From assembly GCA_965112735.1 (NCBI GenBank), contig OZ218950.1, forward strand, positions 4,774,001 through 4,838,000: a stretch of 64,000 nt of DNA, given 5' to 3'. Under the pieces are notes generated by a model, which was given only the letters and a program-made list of their open reading frames with translations, ran no database searches and had not been told where the DNA came from. Shown piece after piece: positions 11,645-20,068 of this stretch (within the stretch, counting starts at the first letter, position 1; each line of letters starts with the position of its first letter). The position numbers and the translations under genes were made by a program. Source of the stretch: Phaeosaccion multiseriatum (lineage: Eukaryota; Ochrophyta, other classes).

Positions 11645-11742
11645 AAAGAGATTTAGCCAGTTCAAATGCTTTAAAATAGAAAGAGATTTAGCCAGTTCAA
11701 ATGCTTTAAAATAGAAAGAGATTTAGCCAGTTCAAATGGTTC
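11636..11742. repeat. ~35-bp tandem repeat spanning the zinc-finger gene stop codon
   Basis: Three copies of a unit containing AAAATAGAAAGAGATTTAG and CCAGTTCAAATG. The TAG stop codon of the zinc-finger gene is inside the first copy, so the repeat probably expanded from the gene terminus into the 3' flank. Confidence 0.9.
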
Positions 11743-11759
11743 GAAATACTAAGTAGACC

Positions 11760-11937
11760 ATAGCCGGTCCGTGGAAAGGCGCGTGATTTGCTGAAGGAGA
11801 TGCGGAGGGAAGGCCTTGAACCCAATGAAATGTCATACAGATGTGCGATGAGTGCTGTGTGACAAGGCAGGGGAGCAGGAGAAGGCTCATGACGTGGTGG
11901 AGGAGAGGAGGACGGAAGGCCCTCATCCTTGACGCAG
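11760..11937 (+). pseudogene. PPR repeat fragment (left side)
   Basis: In one frame the translation reads ARDLLKEMRREGLEPNEMSY. After a one-base shift near 11858 it continues with CDKAGEQEKAHDVVEE and RRTEGPHP. Together this is a pentatricopeptide repeat plus part of the next. PPR proteins bind organellar RNA. The frameshift, the in-frame stops and the abrupt end at the inverted repeat at 11938 mark it as a broken remnant. Matching fragments resume at about 14880 beyond the inserted block. Confidence 0.65.
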
Positions 11938-12030
11938 CTTGTTAGAAGTCGAGCTTTTCCTAGATTGATACCTACCCTCTGACTTCAGACCGGGAGGTAT
12001 CAGGTTAGCAAAAGCTCGACTTCTAACAAG
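11938..12030. repeat. Foldback inverted repeat
   Basis: Arms 11938-11973 and 11996-12030 are complementary with a few mismatches (CTTGTTAGAAGTCGAGC ... GCTCGACTTCTAACAAG). A third, direct copy of the subterminal part lies at 12168-12208. Confidence 0.9.
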
Positions 12031-12227
12031 ACCGTTGCTAGAAGGCGAACGCCCCCCCCCACCGCACATGGTGAAGAGAAGTAACTCGCAGTCTGAAACA
12101 GCCATGGGAGCCTCTTTTTTCAGTGTCAGTTTTCGCCGAAAAGCCCACTTTTTTTTTCAAGCCAGCACTAGAAGTCGAGCTTTTGCTAAACTGATACCTA
12201 CCCTCTGAATAGTGGAGGGGGCCGAGG

Positions 12228-12294
12228 AGTGGCAGTGAATGCGGTGACAACTGGCCTGGACCATCAGCAGCCGCAGGAGTTGGCGGTGAACGCG

Positions 12295-12355
<61 letters not shown>

Positions 12356-12624
12356 CGCGGCTTACGCCTACCTTACGCCCACCTTACGCCCACCCAGCAG
12401 CGGCCTTTGCTGTTCCACGGCCCTCTCAAGCAGCGTGGTAGCGGTTGGGCGGACGCCGCTGCCATGCTGCTTGAGAGGGCCGTGGAACAGCAAAGGCCGC
12501 TGCTGGGTGGGCGTAAGCCGCGGTTGCTGCGCCGGCTGCTGCTGCTGCTCCTCCACCGCGTTCACCGCCAACTCCTGCGGCTGCTGATGGTCCAGGCCAG
12601 TTGTCACCGCATTCACTGCCACTC
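12228..12624. repeat. Large palindrome A with asymmetric CAG expansion
   Basis: Arms 12228-12438 and 12462-12624 are inverted copies. Both encode, on opposite strands, a Gln-rich peptide containing TTGLDHQQPQELAVNAVE and QRPLLFHGPLKQ. The left arm carries a pure (CAG)n run (12299-12351) and extra CTTACGCCCAC units that the right arm lacks, so one arm expanded after the inversion. Confidence 0.9.
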
Positions 12625-12700
12625 CCCCTCGCAGAGTGCGCAGACGACCACCACCACCACCACCACCACCACCACCACCACCACGGTCCCGCGGAGCCTA

Positions 12701-12872
12701 AGTGACTTTTACGACACCTACAGGAAGGAATTTCCGGCCGCGACCCGTGTGCTCCAGGCTGGTAGCTCCCTCATACAGCGCCACCAGCAGTAGCGAGAGT
12801 GAGGGAGCTACCAGCCTGGAGCACACGGGTCGCGGCCGGAAATTCCTTCCTGTAGGTGTCGTAAAGGTCACT
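12701..12872. repeat. Palindrome B: inverted duplication of gag-like 3' segment
   Basis: Arms 12701-12773 and 12800-12872 are about 72 bp, nearly identical in inverted orientation, with a 26-bp loop. The right arm is the 3' end of the gag-like gene (encoding DTYRKEFPAATRVLQAG on the minus strand); the left arm encodes the same peptide on the plus strand. An (ACC)n run (12643-12683) lies just outside the left arm. Confidence 0.93.
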
Positions 12873-14550
12873 CCACGAGGGAGTCTCCGACTCCCAGCGC
12901 AGCCAGAACTTTGTCATGCCGTCCGATAATGACAACGTGCCGCAACGAAGCCGATCCTCGACCTCTGGACGCAGCACCGCCAGCAGGCCCGTAACCAAGG
13001 CTTGCCCATCCGTGGCCTGCCCCGTCACCTGCGCCAGACACAGAGAGAGTTCCTCCAGCTTGATGAGCAGCCTGGCGAGCGCCTGGTTCACCTCTGGAGG
13101 GATGGTGGACGCTTCCAGGGGGTTAGCCTCCCGCACCAACGTCTGGACGAGCTGCTGGAGGCCGTCTCGCTCAACAGGAACGCCGAAGAGACGCAACAGA
13201 CACCTCGCGAGCAATTGGAACTGTGCACTCTCCGTCTCCCACTCCAATGTGATGTGCTGGTCGCCCTCAATCCACGACGCACCCTTCTGAGCCTCCTCCC
13301 GGACAGAGGCCCGATGCACTGCACTCAAGTCGGCCAGCACTCGCTGCTCCATCACCCGCCCCTGGCCAGGAAGCACGGACCCAGTAGAGGTCACGATGTC
13401 CTGCCCTTGCAGAACCGTCACCCATTGGTACATGGTTGCGAGCACCACAGCACGAGAGTGAGGCTGCCCAGCCGCATTAAAGAGTGAGGGAAGTTTCTGC
13501 TCCTGGATCACACGGATAGCACCCGCGGGCGGCGTGGTCGTCTGCACCGTGTGACGGTTGGGCGCCTGCAGCCCCTCCTGTGCCTGCTGCCGTGCCAGCG
13601 CCCGCTCCCGCGTTCCAGCGCCCGCTGTAGCATCTCCTTCTGCTACTGCAGCACCTCTACCCCCCCCTGGGCAGCATCCTTAACCTGCTGGAGCTTCTCC
13701 GCAAACAGCTCCCGCTGCAACGCCTCCACCTCCGACTTAGCACCACTCTCAGCCTGCCGATTCAGCTGCTGCTGCGCCGCCTCCTGCTGCTGCAGCTCTG
13801 CCGCCAACTCATGCTGCTGCTCCGCCCCCCGCTGGAGCCGCACCTCCAGCTCCCGCTGCACCCCCTCCAGTTCCCGCTGCAGGGCCGCCTTCTGCACCTC
13901 CATCGCCCGCAGTTGGTCCGCCATGAGCTGCGCCTGCCGCTGCGGCAGCAGCTCAAGCCCGCGATCTGCAGGAGAGCAAGGAGGCTCCTGGAGAACCCGA
14001 GTGTCCTCCTGCTGCTGCCCCCCCTCCCCCTCCTGCTGCTGGTCCACCACCCGAGCCCCGGCAGACGCACCAAGAGGGAACAAGGGCGTCCCAATCACAT
14101 CCCACACCGTACTCTTCCCCTGGCCCACCGACTCTGCAGCACCCGAGAGGAAAGGCGCCTCCGAGTCCGCCACCGGCAGCAGCCGCACCCCAGCAGCAGA
14201 AGGAGAAGCTGCAGGAGACGAACTCGCAGGCCATTCAACAGACTCCGACGAGAGCTCCGGAGACGAGTTCGCAGAAGACTCACGAGACACTGACGAGAGC
14301 GACTCCAGTGACTCCGCCGTGCGCAACGCCTCCCACACACGGTCCACAGCCCCAGGGCTGGCTGTGACCTCCGCAGCAGGAGCAGCAGCTTCCGGTACTA
14401 CTGCCCCCACTTCCGCAGCACCAGCCACCACCAGCTCCACCGCCCTCAGCGTCACTCGTAGCGCCCTCCGCCCATGCAAGGCGCAGGAAGTCCGTCCCTT
14501 CCTCAACCATTGCCACCCTAGCAAGCCTAAATGGCCGTGATTTACCGTCT
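12771..14550 (-). pseudogene. Gag-like coiled-coil gene, disabled by a stop and a frameshift
   Basis: Reading the minus strand, an acidic Ser-rich N-terminal part leads into a long Gln/Glu/Leu coiled coil (LQRELEGVQRELEVRLQRG). It hits a TAG at about 13643 where the pattern calls for CAG (LQ*QKEM). About 40 bases later a one-base insertion in a GC-rich stretch shifts the frame; beyond it coding resumes in the frame of QQAQEGLQAPNRHTVQT and runs to about 12771. The end (MTKFWLRWESETPSWSDLYD ... TYRKEF) resembles the gag core pattern of LTR retrotransposons. Assignment to gag rests on this layout and the repeat context, not on a clear diagnostic motif. Confidence 0.5.
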
Positions 14551-14605
14551 CGTTGGCCCGTTTTCCGGCCGTTACACTATTACTACTTGGGTCCCCAACT
14601 AGGCC

Positions 14606-14885
14606 ACTTCTAACAAGTCGGCCCTCTGACATGCTTCTGAGGCGACCCTTGCTTCTGGCCGGCGCCAGCCGGCCTGCTTCCTGCTTCTGGCCGACGCCAG
14701 CCGGCCTGCCTCCTGCTTCTGGCCGGCGCCAGCCGGCCAGGCAGGTTCCAGATTCTGGGGGAAAGCCATGTAATAAGGCAATGATGAGGGCCAAGGCTGG
14801 TTCCTGCTTCTGGCCCGCGCCAGCCGGCCTGCTTCCTGCTTCTGGGCTGGCCTGTCTCAGAAGCATGTCAGGGGCCGAAACAAGC
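14606..14885. repeat. Tandem GC-rich repeats flanked by inverted arms
   Basis: Four to five copies of a unit of about 32 bp (CTTCTGGCCGGCGCCAGCC plus GGCCTGCTTC) lie at 14650-14845. Inverted arms containing CCTCTGACATGCTTCTGAG flank them (about 14621-14640 and the complement at 14850-14875). The inner core can fold on itself. Confidence 0.85.
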
Positions 14886-15110
14886 TGAAGGAGGTGCAGA
14901 GGGAAGTGCCATCTTGACTTGCCGGAAGAGATAGAGGCGGAGAGAAGGACTCGATCGAGCCCGACGAAATCTCGCACAGCTCTGCGACTACTGCTTGTGG
15001 CGCTTGGGTAACTGGAAGAAATGCAGAGGGAAGGTCTCGAACCAGGTAAAGTCTCGTACAGCTCGGCGATTTGGGCTTGTGGTAAGTAAGACAGGAGAGC
15101 ACGAGAAGGT
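14880..15110 (+). pseudogene. PPR repeat fragments (right side)
   Basis: Three frames contain PPR-like pieces: LKEVQRE near 14886, then IEPDEISHSSATTACG near 14958, and EEMQREGLEPGKVSYSSAIW near 15020 followed by ACGK and a stop. Spacing between the last two is shorter than the normal 35 residues, and stops and frameshifts break the frame. These look like the continuation of the array seen at 11760-11937. Confidence 0.6.
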
Positions 15111-15615
15111 GCGTATCTAAAAAACGATAACGCACAGTCCCCCCCTCTCTTATTGTACTGGAAGAGGAGCAGCGCAGGCAAAGTGACGGACTTAGACACG
15201 AGCAATTGGAGTTGACGGGCAAAAGCCACCCTTCGCTACGCTCTCCAAGGGGAGAAGGTTGAGGGCCGGATCACTGTCATGACCGGTTAGAGTTTCTTTA
15301 GTCGCAATCGCATTATTCATTGGCAGCTGCGGTAAGGCCCTCTCTATTCCCCCGTCCATCAGAATGTGCGAGAGCGGCCATACCCACACTCACTCAATCT
15401 CTTCGTCTCTTCCCCTTCTGTGAGGGAAGAATGGACTTTTGTATTGTACATAACCATACGCTGTGTGGCAAAAGAGAAGAGAGATTCTGTCAGTGAGCCA
15501 AGACCGTCGATCAGGAGCCGCCTTGCTTGGAAGCTTCTTTACCACGGCAGGAATAGTTCCATGAATTGATACGGAGTCATGCACGCCACTCGGCCTTCGC
15601 CCTCCATCTGGCTGC

Positions 15616-15648
<33 letters not shown>

Positions 15649-15714
15649 TCTACTGCTGCTGGTGACTTCGCTGGCTCTTCCTTCCTCTCCTCCTCACCCC
15701 CCCCCCTTCTTCCC
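15111..15714. other. Intergenic region without recognised genes
   Basis: Mostly unique sequence between the PPR remnant and the minus-strand membrane-protein gene. A short (CTG)n run at 15618-15648 is the only repeat. I see no coding frame worth calling. Confidence 0.5.
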
Positions 15715-16080
15715 TTATTTGGCGAAGAGAAACACGTACAGCAGCGCCATTGCTACAAGCCCTGCTGCGACCGATCCTATCATGGCTGGGCTGGTCGACG
15801 TCCCCTTCTTGTGTCTTGTGGAGAAATCTGGACCGGATTGGCAAGTTGGGATGAAGAAGAGAAGAGAGGAGGTGAGGAAACGCTTTGGTTCGTCAAGTTG
15901 ACGTTGATGAGAGGCGAGCGAGTCGCCACAGCACCAGGTGTTTACCTCACCTTCGTGGTTGGACTTGATAGCGTATCGAGCGCGGAGTTGTGAGGCACCC
16001 AAGTCTGAGTCCTTTGCCTCTCCTCCCCGCTGATACCGCTTGCGCAGCTCAGAAGCAGACTTGGAATCGTCACCACCCAT
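15715..16080 (-). CDS. Small tail-anchored membrane protein, 80 aa, family unknown
   Basis: Two exons, 15951-16080 and 15715-15827, join in phase 1 to give 80 residues. The N-terminal half is polar, with two related motifs, SASELRKRY and GASQLRARY. A single hydrophobic helix (MIGSVAAGLVAMALLYVFLF) sits at the extreme C-terminus, followed only by AK and the stop. This layout predicts a tail-anchored protein with the N-terminus in the cytosol. The doubled xLRxRY motif is probably the family signature, but I cannot name it. The start is 356 bp from the divergent TAF8 start. Confidence 0.7.
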   Translation of the reverse strand: MGGDDSKSASELRKRYQRGGEAKDSDLGASQLRARYAIKSNHEGEVNTWCCGDSLASHQRQLDEPKRFLTSSLLFFIPTCQSGPDFSTRHKKGTSTSPAMIGSVAAGLVAMALLYVFLFAK

Positions 16081-16436
16081 GGCACCTAACTCAAGTCTGC
16101 CTCGACCGTCTTGGCCAACGATTTATCGTTCCTCTACTGCGGCTCCTGCCCCTGTGCTCCGCGAGTGTCGCGCCTTCCGTTACGAGCTTGATATCCCTTT
16201 CCGGTGGAGAAGCTCGAGACAGCAGCTGATGCAAGGCGTGAGTATACTCTACTTCAATTGAAAGGCCGTGTGTAGCTTCACGGAGGGTGTTATGAAGAGA
16301 GAGGAGGAGGAGAAATCGTTGATCAAAGCGGCTTCCGGCAGTTAAGCGACATAGGCCTGGGTCCGAAATTTGAAATTTCAGCTTCTTACACCTTGTTGTC
16401 GGCAGACTGCACTTCTTGCGGTATTACACTCTTGCG

Positions 16437-17567
16437 ATGGCCTCCGAGGCCGATGAGTTCGCTCACACAGTGACGAGACAAGCGGTGGCCCACGTGTGCA
16501 TGGCCATAGGTCTGGAGCAGGCTCAGCCCGCGGCGCTCGACACCATGGCGGATGTGGTGGGCAAGTTCATCGAGAGCGTGGGGGTGCAGGCCAGGGACGC
16601 TGCCGAGAGGAATGGCAGAGGCACTGTGAACCTGCTCGATGTGCTGACGAGCTTCCAGGCGCAGCCTCAGCCCATAAGCTGGAGGGACCTCAAGGAATTT
16701 TCGTTTGCGGATGGGGCCGGATGCGAACAGAGCTGGGAGCAGGACTTTCCCCACTCCGTGCCGCTCTTCCCCGTGAGCGAGTCAAGGCGGGAAGCAGCAG
16801 CAGCAGCCCAGGAAGCACTGCAGGAGGAGAAGACGGCGGCGGAGGTAGAGGGCGGCAGGGAAAGGCAGCGGCGGGAAGGGGTGGAAGAGGGTATGGGCGA
16901 GGGCGCCAAGGAGGGGAACGGCGGCAGTAGCGCCGCGGCGGGGGGCGGGAGGAGGGGCGTGAAGCGCCGCTTTGGAGTGGAGTTGGGGGGCAGAGGGGGG
17001 GCGGCAACACCGGGGGGTGAAGAGACGGGCTCAGGGTCTGCAGCAGGAGGAGGGGGTGAGGACCACGGTGAATCCACACGGCCTGACTTTCTGCGGCATC
17101 TGCCCCCCTTTCCGCCAAGGCACACATACATTAAGGAGAAGGGAACCGATGCAAAGGGCAGAAAGGCGAAAGAAAAGGAGCTGGCTCAGCTAAGGAAAGC
17201 AAAGCTGGAGCGGAAGCAGCAGGCTAGTGTGGCAGTTCGGCGTATGACCAGCAAAACCGCCTCCGCCCCTGCCGCTGCTGAGGCGGGACGAGTAGCAGCA
17301 AAGGCGGGAGTAGCACCAGGGGGAGAGGGCGTGGCCGGGAGAAGTAGTAGTAGCCGCTTTGGCGACTTATTCAGCGATGGTGGGGGGGTGCGGCGCTTCG
17401 GTCCAAGGCCACCCAAGGACGCAGTGGCGAGTGCGTTCACGGCCTTCGGGGTCCGTGGCAACGGCTCCAGCGCGCCTGTGCCTGTGCCCGCAGAGCTTGT
17501 GGGGACGGGTGACAAGAACTTTCGCATCAGGGAGGGCCTTCCGCTCAGTAGGGACATGAATGAATGA
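16437..17567 (+). CDS. TAF8: TFIID subunit TAF8
   Basis: Single-exon frame of 376 residues. The first ~80 residues fit a bromodomain-associated histone fold (HVCMAIGLEQAQPAALDTM, DVVGKFIESVGVQARDAAER). After a Gly/Ala/Glu-rich linker comes the TAF8 hallmark LPPFPPRHTYIKEKG (about residue 222) and a basic helix (KAKEKELAQLRKAKLERKQQ). TAF8 pairs with TAF10 in TFIID, the general RNA polymerase II factor. The start at 16437 (MASEADEF) lies at the beginning of the conserved fold. The C-terminal 120 residues are low complexity with a short ending EGLPLSRDM. The histone-fold/proline-motif pairing makes the call fairly firm. Confidence 0.85.
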   Translation: MASEADEFAHTVTRQAVAHVCMAIGLEQAQPAALDTMADVVGKFIESVGVQARDAAERNGRGTVNLLDVLTSFQAQPQPISWRDLKEFSFADGAGCEQSWEQDFPHSVPLFPVSESRREAAAAAQEALQEEKTAAEVEGGRERQRREGVEEGMGEGAKEGNGGSSAAAGGGRRGVKRRFGVELGGRGGAATPGGEETGSGSAAGGGGEDHGESTRPDFLRHLPPFPPRHTYIKEKGTDAKGRKAKEKELAQLRKAKLERKQQASVAVRRMTSKTASAPAAAEAGRVAAKAGVAPGGEGVAGRSSSSRFGDLFSDGGGVRRFGPRPPKDAVASAFTAFGVRGNGSSAPVPVPAELVGTGDKNFRIREGLPLSRDMNE

Positions 17568-17972
17568 CCTGACAAGAAGGTAGTGGTGGAAGTCGGGCTG
17601 ACGCATGAGGGAAGACGGCTAAGGGCTGCATGAGAAGGGTATGAGTAATGAGTAATGGGTACGAGAGAGGCATCCCATCTCATCCCATCCCGGCCTGTAG
17701 CTCGTTCAATGTGTTGTACATCTACTCAACTCAAGAGAGCTCGTTCAATGTGTTGTACATCTACTCAACTCAAGAGAGCTCGTTCAATGTGTTGTACATC
17801 TACTCAACTCATGAGAGCTCTGACTTCAACTCAGCTGCCTGCAAGTGGGCACCACTCAACCCACTCTCGAGCTCAGTTCAGCTCTGCCTGACTCACAACT
17901 TCAGCTCAGCTGCCTCCTTGTGGATGGTACTCAACTCACTCTCTCGAGCTCTGACTCCCTTCCTTCTGTCTT
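17568..17972. repeat. Convergent intergenic region with 39-bp tandem repeat
   Basis: Between the 3' ends of TAF8 and CFAP251. Three copies of a 39-bp unit (GCTCGTTCAATGTGTTGTAC ...) occupy 17699-17818. Degenerate GAGCTCTGACT/CAACTCAG motifs follow to about 17960. Confidence 0.85.
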
Positions 17973-20021
17973 TCAGCTGCCTGCTTGTGGGTCATAGTCC
18001 TCAAAGCCCAGCACCTCCTCTGCGAACTGGGCGGGGTCCACTGCCACCTTCCCATCCAGACTGCCCAAGTTGTCCCCCTCGTTGCCTGTGAGCGCCTCCA
18101 GACACTCCATGAGCTCCTGCTGCTGCATGGGCTCCCCAGCGCTCTGCAGACTCGCCATCAAGTCGCGCCACTGTTATACGGGTAGGCAGAGGCAGAGGGA
18201 GGGAGAAGGAGAGGGAGGGAGAGACAGAGATAGAGAGATAAGAGATGGAGATAGAGAGAGGAGGGAGAGAGAGAGGGAGGCACGGGGAAGGGGGAGGCGA
18301 AGGCGACACGAGCAAGCAAGGCAAGTTAGGCGAGAGTGGAGGGTGAGGAGGGGAGGCGGTGCATGAGATCGTGAGGCGTGAGACGTGAGAGACAGAGGCA
18401 TGACGCGTGAGGCTTCCGAGTGCTCACAGAATGTATCATGTAAGGTACATGTCACGAATCAATCCGCTTGGATGCATACGGCGGAGCGAAGTGACCTCGG
18501 GGGTTGGTTCGTTGGTTGGTTGGTTTTTTCGTTGGTTTTGGTTGGTTGGTTGGTTGGTTGGTAGCCCTGTCTTTGGCTTTCCACCGCCTCTAAACCTCCC
18601 TACCCCCCCAACCTCCCCCTCCCTGCCCCCTCCCTCCCTCCCTGCCTCCCTCCCTCCCTCCCTCCCTGCCCTATCCAACTCTACCGCACCCGACCGACCT
18701 TGAGTCGCATGTTGTTATCGGCGCCGAGGGCGGCGAAGGCTTCCTCGATCATGGCCTTACCCACGGGGAAGACGGGGCGGTGGTTCACGAAGAGGCGGAT
18801 TAAGTCGTTGAGTCCAATGTACTCCACCACTTCGCCTGTGGAGGTGAAGTGGAAATACTTCACCTCCGAGATCTGTGATTTGGGGACGCAAAAGGTGATG
18901 GATGAAAGGATAGGGAGTAAGTCACAAGCACAGCACACAAAATAGGGAGTCAGGGGGGGGGATGAGGGGGTGAAACAAAAACACAAGGCGGAGGAACGGC
19001 AAACGTGTCCTATTCTCTAACTCACTCACTCACTCACTCACTCACCATGTTGGCGACCTCCTGGTCTGTGGGGTAGAAGCCGAGTGCCCTCATGAGGTTG
19101 GGTATCTCATCGAGTGGGATCACTCCCGACGTGCTGCGTGGTTCCGTAGTGTCCTCGCCCTGTGGTGCGCCCATCACACATTGAGACACACCGCACACAC
19201 AGTACACGCAGTACACGCAGTACACACAGTACACGCAGAGTCTCGTCAAACATCGCACCGTGAGAGGGGAAAGAATACAATCCATCCATCTATCCATCTA
19301 TCTATCCATCCATCCATCCATCCATCCATCCACTCATCCATGTATCTATCCATGCACCCATCTATCCATCCATCTATCCATCCACAGGTCCATCCTGCTC
19401 CGCCCATCCTCCATCCGCCGATCCCACTCCATCTCATCCTCCCCTCCCTTCTCACCTGCGTCCTTAGCTGTGCGTAGTAGAAATAGTCCACTAGTTCATT
19501 GTGCAAATCTCCGTTGGCGCCGCCCTCAAGCTGATCTAGGTAGGGCTCAATGCTGTCCTCTCCTCCTGCGGCCTGTGCTCGCCCGACGGGAGGGGAAGGA
19601 GTGTCATCCACGCCCGGAGGAGGAGGAAGAGGAGGAGGGGAGGCGAGGGGGGAGGGAGCGGAGGGGAGGGGAGGGGGGGAGGGGAGGGGAGACAACTGAC
19701 ATTGAGATTGAGATTCAGGGATGGCATACGGCAAAAGAGAGGCGTAGAGCCACCGATCCGAGATGCTTGCTTGGATGCAACACTTGCTTGGATGCAACAA
19801 TCAAAAGAAAGTGCTTGCGAGAGAGAGAGAGAGCCCGCAACGGTGTTGGGGTTAGGGTAGTGTTTGTGTTTGTTACTTTCAGACACGCACGGGGGACCCT
19901 CTCTTTCTACCCACATACATAATCGCGCACACACACGCACACTCACACACACACACTCACACACACACACGTACACTCACACACAGACACGCACACACAC
20001 ACACACACACGCACACACACA

Positions 20022-20068
<47 letters not shown>

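Larger units (their letters stand above)
11938..14617 (-). mobile_element. Mobile-element-like block with 12-bp terminal inverted repeats and gag-like gene
   Basis: The block begins CTTGTTAGAAGT (11938-11949) and ends ACTTCTAACAAG (14606-14617), which are exact inverted repeats. PPR fragments lie on both sides. Inside are a broken gag-like frame (minus strand), subterminal repeats sharing GAAGTCGAGCTTTT (11944, 12170 and inverted at 12013) and two large palindromes. TG...CA termini resemble LTR ends, but I see no long direct LTRs, protease, reverse transcriptase, integrase or transposase. It could be a non-autonomous LTR-type element or a rearranged foldback element. No convincing target-site duplication was found. 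Confidence 0.5.

Noticed and set aside
11996-12198. GGTATCAG (11996) and CTGATACC (12191) as a retrotransposon primer-binding site
   Set aside because: Only eight bases match the initiator tRNA complement, they are part of the inverted repeat, and the placement downstream of the gag-like gene is wrong for a primer-binding site.
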